A stretch of 64,000 nt of DNA from Hormiphora californensis (taxonomy: Eukaryota > Ctenophora > Tentaculata > Cydippida > Pleurobrachiidae), in assembly GCA_020137815.1 (NCBI GenBank), contig CM035353.1, positions 4,393,210-4,457,209 of the forward strand, given 5' to 3'. Position 1 is the first letter of the stretch; every line of letters begins with the position of its first letter. The position numbers were made by a program, and so were the translations under genes. Below the pieces are notes generated by a model that saw nothing but the letters and a program-made list of their open reading frames with translations, did not search any database and had not been told where the DNA came from. This document shows, one piece after another, positions 52,286 to 61,447 of this stretch.

Positions 52286-52590
52286 CTAATTTTCTTGTTT
52301 TAATTATTTTTCAAAAACCAAAAATATCTTACTGTTTTTTATTTGATCACCACCGCGAGGTATGGCTAACACCCGGTCAAAACACGAAATACTTGCACGG
52401 AGGGGTGGATGGGGAGAACTATAAACCATCAAAAAATCTTACCTGGACTAAATCTGAAACTACAAAAGCTCTTGAGAACTGGATGATGGGATGCATAATC
52501 ATCGTGGGATCGACGTGATGCGGGAGAGGCCCTAGAGACTTTTAAATATTGTATTTGTTAGCGGTATAATGATAGACACTATCACCGGAA
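52229..52590. repeat. Direct duplication, left copy (right copy 52,880-53,285)
   Basis: GAGCTGCAGGACAGGGAAGA onward matches 52,880-53,285, through the PPPHE coding end, TTTGATCACCACCGCGAGGT, the CACGGAGGGGTGGATGGGGA motif and TAGAGACTTTTAAATATTGT. The right copy has a 35-bp extra segment with an inverted repeat (ACTTACAAAA...TTTTTGTAAGT). Confidence 0.9.
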
Positions 52591-52596
52591 GAATCT

Positions 52597-53001
52597 ATGG
52601 AGATCGCGAGATTAGCCGGGGCAAACACGCAGGACATTGATAAAGCGGAGGCAAGCCGCCTTGCGACAAGCAGTCATTCTGGAGAAGTCGGGGCTCCCTC
52701 CGGATACGACCAGGATCCTGAAACATCAATTGAACGAGATGCGTTCAAGGAGAGACAGGACAACCCCTCGGGGCTGGACAAGACCATACCGGATAACTTG
52801 CAACCAGGAAGGAAAAGTGGAGATCAATTGGATATAAACTATTGGACATCGGCGCATCCGGATGAAAGCTTGTTTCGCCCGGAGCTGCAGGACAGGGAAT
52901 TAGATACCAAGCCCCCTCCCCACGAAGATAGGAGGATAAACACCCTTACAGAGCAACTTACAAAACTTTTTGTAAGTTGGTCCCTAATTTTCTTGTTTTA
53001 A
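52597..53001 (+). CDS. Hypothetical ORF ending in the family 5 tail
   Basis: ATG-started frame of 134 codons. An overlapping frame (RRQAALRQAVILEKSGLPPD) is equally protein-like in the first third, so one indel is likely. The end (PELQDRELDTKPPPHEDRR) is homologous to the end of the 52.0-kb family 5 copy, so this is a family 5 relative with a different N-terminus. Confidence 0.4.
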   Translation: MEIARLAGANTQDIDKAEASRLATSSHSGEVGAPSGYDQDPETSIERDAFKERQDNPSGLDKTIPDNLQPGRKSGDQLDINYWTSAHPDESLFRPELQDRELDTKPPPHEDRRINTLTEQLTKLFVSWSLIFLF

Positions 53002-53599
53002 TTATTGTTCAAAAACCAAAAATATTTAATATCTTACTGTGTTTTTATTTGATCACCACCGCGAGGTATGACTAACATCCGGTCAAAACACGAAATACTT
53101 GCACGGAGGGGTGGATGGGGAGAACTATAAACCAACAAAAAATATTACCTGGACTAAATCCGAAACTACAAAAGCTCTAGAAGAGTAAATGATGGGATGC
53201 ATAATCATCGTGGGATCGACGTAATGCGGGAGAGGCCCTAGAGACTTTTAAATATTGTATTAGTTAGCGGTATAGTGATAGAAAAGGGGTGAACTGTGAA
53301 GTGGAACTGACCCAATTAAGTTGATTGGTAGAATGAATGAAGGCCCGCCGGCTGGAACGGACTTGATTACTCATATGTTACTCTCATGTCAAGTGAGCGT
53401 TGCCCTCACGGGAAGTAGACGTGTTCATTAATTGATTTTTAAGCATGAGGTAGTATTGTACAGTACAACGGCGTAAGGGTAACATATTGTCTAGAAAAAG
53501 ACGAAGTTGCGGGGTTGTACCCCTGAGGACATACTCTGTAAAATGATCATATCATTATACTGATGCATTATCATATGTATTATTGCATTCACTGCAGAT

Positions 53600-53735
53600 T
53601 GCCAGATTTATCCGTGCGACGGAGCTACCCCAATCAGACTAGTCGCCGTCAGGGACTATGTCGAGTTTCTGGAAGATCTTTTGGACTCATTAAGCTCCGA
53701 GGACACGGTGCCTCGAAGATTACGGGTCGTAGACG
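53600..53735 (+). pseudogene. Family 4 N-terminal fragment
   Basis: QIYPCDGATPIRLVAVRDYV, then EFLEDLLDSLSSEDTVPRRL, closely matching 54,570-54,690; cut at AGATTACGGG and joined to sequence also present before it (GTAGACGTGTTCATTAATTG, at 53,410 and 53,730), so the fragment lies between direct repeats. Confidence 0.6.
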
Positions 53736-54073
53736 TGTTCATTAATTGATTTTTATGCATGTTTATAAGCAAGGCAGTATTGGTACAGTACAACGGCGTA
53801 ATGGTAACAGATTGTCTAGAAAAAGACGAAGTGATTTACTGCTCCGAAAGGATGGAAAATAAATTTCCCCATTTATAAAGAGGCTTGGGCCTGATTCAGG
53901 GAAGAAACTGATAGACTTAAGGCGGGATCCACTATAATGCCTATACATACTTGTAACTTATAATATATCATTTATAATTAGAACTATAATAGGACAAGAA
54001 AAGTGTCACAAACTAACTTTGCTCCACGAGAAAAGGGATAAAATACACCCAGTCGGTCCACATAACCTATCAT

Positions 54074-54290
54074 ACACGGAGGGGTGGATGAGGGGGTATG
54101 CAAAACCAGTGAACCACACCCCGGTAAATATATAAATAAAACACGGTCTAGCATTGAAGGAGAACCCCAGACATCTCTATCCACAGAGGGGCGGATGTAG
54201 GAACCATGAATTGTCCCTTTGATATTAAATAAACAGCCCTTTCCCGATATCCAGTATAATTCACCCTATCGACGGAACTCGGTGTCACTG
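54074..54290. other. Twin G-rich motif, copy pair 2
   Basis: ACACGGAGGGGTGGATGAGG (54,074) and CACAGAGGGGCGGATGTAGG (54,182), then ATGAATTGTCCCTTTG and CCCGATATCC...CCCTATCG. Same order as 33,751-33,930. The functional nature is unknown. Confidence 0.7.
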
Positions 54291-54312
54291 AAGCCCAATG
54301 AAGCGTTGCGCC

Positions 54313-54478
54313 ATTGGTCGCAGCCAGGACCACACCAAAGGCTCTGCAAGCAGAGGCACCTATACATGTGAAGTCACGTGATTTCATTTCTGAGGCTGGC
54401 TTGCGAGCCTATGTTTGCCTGCCGATTCGATTTGAATCGAAGATTTGTTGTGATTTTGCAAATTGCTATATATATATC
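54313..54478 (+). promoter_or_regulatory. CCAAT/E-box/TATA promoter of family 4 gene
   Basis: Inverted CCAAT (ATTGG at 54,313), GTCACGTGAT (54,373-54,382) and TATATATATA (54,467), ending 44 bp before the ATG. The 55-kb copy keeps only the proximal part (TTCTTGTTCCCCGCTATAGT). Confidence 0.5.
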
Positions 54479-54521
54479 ACATACTAACCCAAGCTCTTGT
54501 TCCCCACTATAGTATATCAAA

Positions 54522-54964
54522 ATGGAGGCCATCATGCCAATCAACACAGCTGGAGGAGTCGCGTCGATGTGACTACCCAAATCTACCCCTGCGATGGGGC
54601 CACGCCCATCAGACTAGTGCCAGTCCGGGACTACGTGGAGTTTTTAGAGGAACTTTTGGATGCCCTCAGCGAAGAGGACTCGGTCCCGCGGAGGCTTCAT
54701 GCGATTCGCGATGAGCGAAATAGGAGGGGCCAGGCATCGGCCGCGATCATGGCGTATCCGGCTCGCCCAGGAGTTTTGGCTGCAGCCAAAGAGCTTTTCA
54801 CCGCTACCGGGAAAAGTATTAGTGAATTTCTACAACAAGGATCACTTGAAGAAGTGAAACAGGAGGTCATGGTGGGACTCGAGACCCTCTGGGAATATGG
54901 CAGGCAACGGCGATTCCCCGTGAGACAACACAACAGGAATCATACCCGAGCCCGAGACTTTTAG
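54522..54964 (+). CDS. Family 4 gene, fullest copy
   Basis: ATG 54,522 (ATGGAGGCC) matches the start at 55,169. A small indel near 54,560 shifts the frame; then IYPCDGATPIRLVPVRDYVE, FLEELLDALSEEDSVPRRL, a basic linker (IRDERNRRGQ) and the helical module (RPGVLAAAKELFTATGKS ... LETLWEYGRQRRFP), with the stop at 54,962. About 145 residues, soluble, no signal peptide. The N-terminal domain recurs at 53,600, 55,169 and 55,800; the module recurs at 47,234 and, more distantly, in families 3 and 5. Function unknown. Confidence 0.6.
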
Positions 54965-55168
54965 AGTCTGTGTAAGGACTATATGTTGTATATGATATGA
55001 TATATACAATTATATTAGATTATGTTATTTACGATTTAAATTTACTATTGCGAAACCGATGTATATCGAATTAGTACCCTTGTATAGGAATACATGGTGG
55101 TGGGATTTCCTGCGGGAAAAGGATGGCATATTAACCCGAGTTCTTGTTCCCCGCTATAGTGTATCAAA

Positions 55169-55336
55169 ATGGAGGCCAACTTGGAGATCAACGCAGCAGG
55201 GAGAGTCGATGTGGCTACCCAGATTTACCCATGTGATGGAGCTACTCCAATCAGACTAGTGCCAGTCCGGGAACACCCTGCACACAGGGTAGGAGGAACC
55301 AGGAACATCACACCGCGCCTGATGACCACTATTTAA
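55169..55336 (+). CDS. Family 4 copy, N-terminal only (55 aa)
   Basis: MEANLEINAAGRVDVATQIY then PCDGATPIRLVPVRE, after which homology ends and a short unrelated tail runs to TAA. The N-terminus is in one clean frame and shows the intended reading of the 54.5-kb start. The joint is at GTCCGGGA. Confidence 0.5.
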   Translation: MEANLEINAAGRVDVATQIYPCDGATPIRLVPVREHPAHRVGGTRNITPRLMTTI

Positions 55337-55535
55337 AATATACCAGTGTCTTTTTCTGTTTTAATTATTTAACCTGAAAGTGCATTTCTTTACGAATTCC
55401 AAAAGAAAAGGGTCACACACTCACTCTATTCCGCGAAACGGGGGATAAAAAACACCAGCTGTCGGCGGAATCTTTAGCTCTTGGAAACGATATTGAAACA
55501 CATCAAAATTGAACTCTATCACTAGTTGAAAATAA

Positions 55536-55811
55536 ACGATATAATTTTTATGGCATGTAACACTATAACTATACTCTATATAACGATATAATTTTTATGG
55601 CATGTAACACTATAACTATACTCTATATAACGATATAATTTTTATGGCATGTAACACTATAACTATACTCTATATAACGATATAATTTTTATGGCATGTA
55701 ACACTATAACTATACTCTATATAACGATATAATTTTTATGGCATGTAACACTATAACTATACTCTATATAACGATATAATTTTTATGGCATGTAACACTA
55801 ACTATACTCTA
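55536..55811. repeat. 47-bp tandem repeat, six copies
   Basis: The unit ACGATATAATTTTTATGGCA... starts at 55,536, 55,583, 55,630, 55,677, 55,724 and 55,771, exactly 47 bp apart, virtually without substitutions; the last copy loses TATA. Such identity indicates recent expansion. Confidence 0.97.
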
Positions 55812-56090
55812 TTGGAAGAGCTACTCCTAAGCGGCGGGAAACCACCGAGACGAGCACACAATCTGCATTTCCGTTATATAATGAAACCTATATCCGCACA
55901 AGCCTGGTCAAGACTCTGGTTGAGGAACTGGAGAATTGCAGATCGTTCTGTTCCAGAAGTCGGGGAACACGGAACACAGAGGAGGCGACATTGCTGGCTC
56001 CAACACGCGACTCTGTTCCACAGCGGATGGAGTGCTTACAAAAGGAAACACCCAGCACCAGCTATATTACACATGGTATCCGTATAATCG
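55800..56090 (+). pseudogene. Family 4-like fragment after the tandem repeat
   Basis: LLEELLLSGGKPPRRAHNL resembles FLEELLDALSEEDSVPRRL of family 4. Further on another frame reads SLVKTLVEELENCRSF and EEATLLAPT, the latter repeated in the next gene (56,180). It is a mosaic of family pieces. Confidence 0.4.
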
Positions 56091-56108
56091 TTTCCTCCTT
56101 CGACTATC

Positions 56109-56490
56109 ATGAGTCTCAACACCACTACCTATGGCCTCGACGAGGAGATGACCACTGCCCCTAACGTACCGGAATTGGCAGAGGAGGCGACATTGCTGGC
56201 TCCAACACCCGCCACACCCGCTCCTCCGGCATCCGTATACTTCACCCCAGAGATGAATTTTGCGGGACCACCCATGGCACCACCAATAGTCCGAGACAAC
56301 TGGACCCAAAGCAGTTTCTACAAAAGGAGAAGAAAAACCGGCCCCGGCAATACTAAACATTGGAAACTTTCCAGAACCGGAAGGTCGGGTCAAAGCAGCC
56401 CAAACGATGCTGTGGGAGGCTACTGAGCCAATGAGGCGACCACTCATCAGCAACGAATCTCAGATCGCGATAGTCAATCTGACTTTCTAG
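56109..56490 (+). CDS. Family 5-related gene with new N-terminus
   Basis: ATG 56,109; the N-terminal 70 residues are Pro/Ala/Thr-rich (LLAPTPATPAPPASVYFTPE). After a one-base shift near 56,340 the frame reads GRVKAAQTMLWEATEPMRRP, clearly the family 5 motif (KQAAKTLLWESTEPVR), and ends at TAG 56,488. It shows the module attached to a third kind of N-terminus. Confidence 0.5.
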
Positions 56491-56518
56491 TACGTATCAC
56501 TTTAATTATACATATATC

Positions 56519-56713
56519 ATGGATAGAAATAATATGTATGGAGGAGGTGGTGCAAAGGATGGCCACAACACACCCTTAAGTTGGACAAGGTATAACTATA
56601 TTGCACGAGGACCACTTCATGTAATGGGGGGGGGGGGGGTACCGGTTACCCTCCCATTTCCTAATTTCATTATAGCGTGTAACCTATATGGTACTATTGT
56701 TATAACGTGTTAA
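56519..56713 (+). CDS. Family 7 small ORF (MDRNNMYGGGG)
   Basis: MDRNNMYGGGGAKDGHNTP followed by a G-run of 14 bases and a hydrophobic end; 64 codons. The leader (CACTTTAATTATACATATAT) and start are conserved at 59,064, where the middle differs. The 2-kb TTAA element is inserted at its end, with TTAA supplied by the gene. Confidence 0.4.
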   Translation: MDRNNMYGGGGAKDGHNTPLSWTRYNYIARGPLHVMGGGGVPVTLPFPNFIIACNLYGTIVITC

Positions 56714-58694
56714 GGGTACACCGACCGAAATTTTTTGTCGAGTGCAGGGCAATCTCTCACCGTAGGGTTGTAGGCCATGCCAAGGAGACCTCAAATATGC
56801 AATTTGAGCTCTCAAGTCGAATTCATATTTTTGCTACAGCTGTTTAAAAAATGTCCTGTAAATTCGTTTTTGGCATCTCAAAAAAATTTTTTTAAAGATA
56901 GGAGCATGAAAATTTGGGGATTTAAAGAGGACATGAAGGTGAATAACCACAAAAATTTTTTTTGCAATCCGAGCTGATTTCCGGTCCTGAGATGGATTTC
57001 TTTTTTTCCACTTTAACGCCCTATTTGGCAAAGTTCCGAAAACATGTGAAAGCTGTAAATTGGTGAAAAGTTGCGTCTAAAGATTATCTAAGTGGCCATA
57101 CATTTTGGGCGTATCCTTATTTGAGATAAGCTGTACAGAGTTTTTTTTGTGAAAGCCGTCATTTCAGAAATAAATAAATTCCCTGTATCTCAAAAACGGC
57201 TGATCGTAGAGACTTGAGGCTATGCTTAAACGATTCAGAAGGTCCGATTTTGGGGGGGTCTTCTGAGAGACATTTTGCTCCTACTTCAACCGTTTTTGCT
57301 GTAATTGCGAAAAACAAAAATTCATCTTCGCCATCGTGGATTTTTTGTGATTTTGTTTTTGGTGATTATAGGGACCCATATGGACCAAATAGTGAAGGAA
57401 TTAGCTTGTTACACATTTTTCCATCGTTTCGGTCCTTTCATAGCCAAAATTCCCTAATTACAGGATATTGGAGTTTAGCTTTTGCCCTTTTCATAGAATT
57501 TGTTTTTCGCAGTTACAGCAAAAACGGTTGAAGTAGGAGCAAAATGTCTCTCAGAAGACCCCCCCAAAATCGGACCTTCTGAATCGTTTCAGCATAGTCT
57601 CAGGTCTCTACGATCAGCCGTTTTTGAGATACAGGGAATTTATTTACTTCTGAAATGACGGCTTTCACAAAAAAAACTCTGTACAGCTTATCTCAAATAA
57701 GGATACGCCCAAAATTTATGGCCACTTAGATAATCGTTAGACGCAACTTTTCACCAATTTACAGCTTTCACATGTTTTCGGAACTTTGCCAAATAGGGCG
57801 TTAAAGTGGAAAAAAGAAATCCATCTCAGGACCGGAAATCAGCTCGGATTGCAAGAAAATTTTTTGTGGTTATTCACCTTCATGTCCTCTTCATATCCCC
57901 AAATTTTCATGCTCCTATCTTTAAAAAAATTTTTTTGAGATGCCAAAAACGAATTTACAGGACATTTTTTAAACAGCTGTAGCAAAAATATGAATTCGAC
58001 TTAAGGGCTAAAATTGCATATTTGAGGTCTCTTTGGCATGGCCTACAACCCTACGGTGAGAGATTGCCCTGCACGATGGCGAAGATGAATTTTTGTTTTT
58101 CGCAGTTACAGCAAAAACGGTTGAAGTAGGAGCAAAATGTCTCTCAGAAGACCCCCCCAAAATCGGACCTTCTGAATCGTTTCAGCATAGTCTCAGGTCT
58201 CTACGATCAGCCGTTTTTGAGATACAGGGAATTTATTTATTTCTGAAATGACGGCTTTCACAAAAAAACTCTGTACAGCTTATCTCAAATAAGGATACGC
58301 CCAAAATGTATGGCCACTTAGATAATCTTTAGACGCAACTTTTCACCAATTTACAGCTTTCACATGTTTTCGGAACTTTGCCAAATAGGGCGTTAAAGTG
58401 GAAAAAAGAAATCCATCTCAGGACCGGAAATCAGCTCGGATTGCAAGAAAATTTTTTGTGGTTATTCACCTTCATGTCCTCTTCATATCCCCAAATTTTC
58501 ATGCTCCTATCTTTAAAAAAATTTTTTTGAGATGCCAAAAACGAATTTACAGGACATTTTTTAAACAGCTGTAGCAAAAATATGAATTCGACTTAAGGGC
58601 TAAAATTGCATATTTGAGGTCTCTTTGGCATGGCCTACAACCCTACGGTGAGAGATTGCCCTGCACTCGACAAAAAATTTCGGTCGGTGTACCC
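56714..58694. mobile_element. Palindromic TTAA-target element, 1,981 bp, with duplicated arm
   Basis: Inverted ends GGGTACACCGACCGAAATTT, flanked by TTAA at 56,710-56,713 and 58,695-58,698. The left arm (56,714 to about 57,330) is complementary to two tandem right arms (about 57,490-58,075 and 58,075-58,694), each ending at CCTACGGTGAGAGATTGCCC. No transposase. TTAA duplication suggests a piggyBac-type mobiliser. The uninterrupted site GCGTGTTAAATAGATTC is at 59,240 in the paralogous copy of the flank. Confidence 0.9.
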
Positions 58695-58762
58695 TTAAAT
58701 AGATTCATGGATTAGCAATTGTCCAAGTTATAAGTTGTGTTCTGGTCATTGCATGGTCGTTT

Positions 58763-59005
58763 TTGGGAGGAATGGAAGGCTGTTTGGGCACGTCGCAAAC
58801 TCTATTCCACTACGCAGTAAAACCCTGTACTTGGAGAAAACTCACAGGAAACGTGCCATCCGACAGGTTGACCTATTCATCACTCTATCAGCAGGCAGTA
58901 AACAGGCAGCATTCAGCAAAGACCCTGCTCTGGGAATCAACTGAACCGGTACGTCTGGCACTAACATGTTTTATCCCTTCTTATAGCAACAACCATGACC
59001 TGTGA
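58763..59005 (+). pseudogene. Family 5 gene copy, fused to family 7 flank
   Basis: SIPLRSKTLYLEKTHRKRAI, RQVDLFITLSAGSKQAA, then a shift and LLWESTEPVRLALTCF, diverging into a new end. It is closest to the 45.56-kb copy and extends past the point where that copy is cut. Confidence 0.55.
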
Positions 59006-59063
59006 TTGCCGGTTGAGCACAGATGACTTCGTAGACATCAATCACTTTAATTATACACATATC

Positions 59064-59147
59064 ATGGATAGAAGTAATGTGTATGGAGGAGGTGGTGCTA
59101 AGGATGGCCACAACACACCCTACAGCACCCTGGTTGGCCAATTATAA
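59064..59147 (+). CDS. Family 7 small ORF, copy 2 (27 aa)
   Basis: MDRSNVYGGGGAKDGHNTPY ... TAA. Same leader as 56,519. The downstream flank, with an 11-base G-run, runs uninterrupted through the TTAA site occupied at 56.7 kb. Confidence 0.4.
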   Translation: MDRSNVYGGGGAKDGHNTPYSTLVGQL

Positions 59148-59595
59148 GGTCTGACTACCTTATACCATTTCATGGAATGGGGGGGGGGGTACCCTCCCAT
59201 TTCCTAATTTCATTATATCGTGTAGCTTATGGTGCAGTTGTTATAGCGTGTTAAATAGATTCATGGATTAGCAAGTCCAAGTTATAAGTTGTGTTCTGGT
59301 CATGGTCGTATTTGGGAGGAGGGGGTAAGGCTGTTTCGCAAACATTTGTTTTGTTTTTTATTTCTGGATTTTTATTTGCTTCTTTGTTTTGCATCTTTAT
59401 ATTTTGCATCTTTATTTTAACATCTTTATTTTTTTCATTTTTACTTTCTGTCAATTTTTATCTTTTTAATTTTCATTTTCAGCCTTCTCATTTTTCACCT
59501 TTTATTATTTGGTTCCTGCAAGAGATCATCTGTCACATTTCCGCAGTTTTTAATGAAAATTTTATTTGCTCATTTTATTGTCAGATTACGGTGCG

Positions 59596-59640
59596 AAGCG
59601 AGGGTTACGATTCGTAACCCTCGCTTTCGTAATACGAAAG
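59596..59640. repeat. Two adjacent perfect palindromes, second locus
   Basis: AAGCGAGGGTTACGA and its complement flank a single T (59,596-59,626); overlapping it, CTTTCGTA-A-TACGAAAG (59,624-59,640). Same paired-hairpin arrangement as 22,945-23,000. Confidence 0.95.
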
Positions 59641-59905
59641 TAACAATCATTTTCGTGAGCTCTTCAGTTTTGTTTTGTCACATTATTTTTCTATCACTGA
59701 GATAAAAACGGTTCAATTTCACATTAGGGTTTCCCTTTTTTACCTTTTTTACTTCCTGTTACATTTTCCGAACATTTTGACTTATTATTTATTGATTTTC
59801 GTGAATTATGCTGTTTTCAGTTACTAATATTAGCATACATGCTGTGTCTTCTTACTACAAAATATCTGCCTAATCACTCTTTACTCATCCCCCCAGCCCC
59901 CTTAG

Positions 59906-60209
59906 TCAGATACCAGCGGATGTGACACCAAATCCTTCTCTCCAGAAAGACATCTCACCGGAGAAAGTATGTGATCTGACACCTTCTCAGTTATCCCCTT
60001 CACATTGGATCAGATCAGAAAAATGGAGGATTTTCAAAAACTAAGTGAACTCTTTTTTACACTTTACCCCATAACAGACAAGAAAAAGAAAACGGGATAG
60101 TGCTGACTGTTCATTTTGCTCAAAGACAATTACGAATCAGCACCTGCGACACCTTCAACGCTGCAAGCTAGCTCCCAGGGTAGCAGACGACACCAAATCC
60201 TCCTACTTG
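59906..60209 (+). CDS. Two spliced exons with zinc-finger and nuclear-type basic motif
   Basis: Exon 59,906-59,966 follows CCCCCTTAG and ends before GTATGT; exon 60,078-60,209 follows CATAACAG and ends before GTAAGTAA. Joined, the frame stays open. The second exon is 44 codons, phase 0-0, with basic KRKR and then CSFCSKTITNQHLRHLQRC, a Cys2-His-type finger like those at the N-termini of some invertebrate transposon or DNA-binding proteins. Upstream and downstream exons are not established. Confidence 0.5.
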
Positions 60210-60659
60210 GTAAGTAACTGTCAACTTGACAGTACCGAGAGGGTGGTATAGCTGTGTCTTCTTACTATCAAATATCTATCTAATCACTCTTTACTCATAC
60301 ATAGTTTTCAGACTGTGCTGTTTTTGAGACTAAGTAAGTAATAAGTTTATATTTTGCTTTCTTTTGGTTTTTATCTTTATTTCATACATTATCTTTTTTT
60401 CATCTTTTTTAAAATCCTTTTCTTTATTTATCTATTTATCTTGAACGCAAAAATGGTTCATATATATAGGTGTTTTGACTCCAGTAGTGACCCCGGTGAT
60501 CCACCAGTGATCAAGCTGTAGTGACAGCGAGCCCCTGCCCGGGCCAAGATGCCACCTCCAATTCCTATCACCGCACTGTTGATAACCTGGGTCCTAGGTA
60601 CTAAAAGCAGTGCACTGTTCTTAACGTTCCGCTCTCAATTTTCTACGCCTGCGGCAGAG

Positions 60660-60899
60660 GGATTCAATCAAGCTTTGCTGTAAGATAGCTGTCATGGAGA
60701 TCGACACAGTAGTGGGCCGTATGAAGGCGTTGGACATCCTGCTGGCATCGAAGGCGGCTTTGTTGACAAAAATAGACGGGTTTGTCCTGCGGAACCAATC
60801 CGGAATGCCTACAGGATTGGTTTTGTTCAATTTGTTGCTATTGTATTTAATAGTAAATTGCGGGAGCCACAAATATGTGCTCCCTGTGAGCGAGTTATA
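60660..60899 (+). CDS. Diverged family 2 coiled-coil copy
   Basis: MEIDTVVGRMKALDILLASK, then AALLTKIDGFVLRNQ, matching EMDTVVGRMAAMDALLATK and TLLTEIDRFGLRK at 48,920. The upstream TCTACGCCTGCGGCAGA matches the STPAAE codons of family 2, so this preserves the joint between the N-terminal and coil parts. It runs on to a stop at 60,897. Confidence 0.5.
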
Positions 60900-60943
60900 A
60901 TTTATACTATTATGATTATGTTGTGATTTTGCATTGGTGGGAA

Positions 60944-61175
60944 TGACGTCACGGTGAATTACTTCTCAGCGAATTACCCCTCGGCGAATTACCCCTGCTC
61001 AGTCTGGAGAGAAGAAGAAGAAAGCGGTGCTCGTGCTATACTATTCATGAAGAGGAGCTCGAAAACCATCATGTGAGACAGGAACCAGTGCAGGAGTAGG
61101 AGGAACGAGTGATTAAAAACGCATTAACAGAGCGCTAGAGGATATTTACTGCGTGGGTTGTTGGGACTATAAATA
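60944..61175 (+). promoter_or_regulatory. CRE/TATA promoter of family 1, copy 4
   Basis: A perfect CRE TGACGTCA (60,944-60,951), three CTCGGCGAATTACC-like repeats and TATAAATA (61,168). Diverged by many substitutions from the 44- and 50-kb promoters, yet the same elements are retained. Confidence 0.65.
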
Positions 61176-61339
61176 AAAGACGGGAGAAGAACATGAGAGG
61201 GACAGGCACTTCAGAGTTGTATTTTACGTTAGAGACTTTGCTTGTATAACTCTATTAACTAATTCTACCCCGTATATCCTTTGTTTAAGTACCTCGTATA
61301 CCCACATTTTCTAGACACTTATCATCCTTATCGGAAGCA

Positions 61340-61447
61340 ATGACCCTCACATCCGAAGTGGATACTCAGACTCCCTCTGAGGCCGACAACCCAATGTTAT
61401 CCCTATTGGGAGACCTGGCAGAACAAACGCCGGGTTGTGCAAAATAG
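61340..61447 (+). CDS. Family 1 peptide, diverged copy 4 (35 aa)
   Basis: MTLTSEVDTQTPSEADNPML, then SLLGDLAEQTPGCAK and TAG. The frame is intact despite about 40% residue divergence from copies 1 and 3; length differences are whole codons. This is the best evidence that family 1 is a real peptide or first exon. Confidence 0.6.
   Translation: MTLTSEVDTQTPSEADNPMLSLLGDLAEQTPGCAK

Noticed and set aside
59291-59617. Hydrophobic 108-codon frame
   Set aside because: It consists of a T-rich low-complexity intron-like stretch (TTTTTATTT repeats), giving Phe/Leu/Ile by composition.
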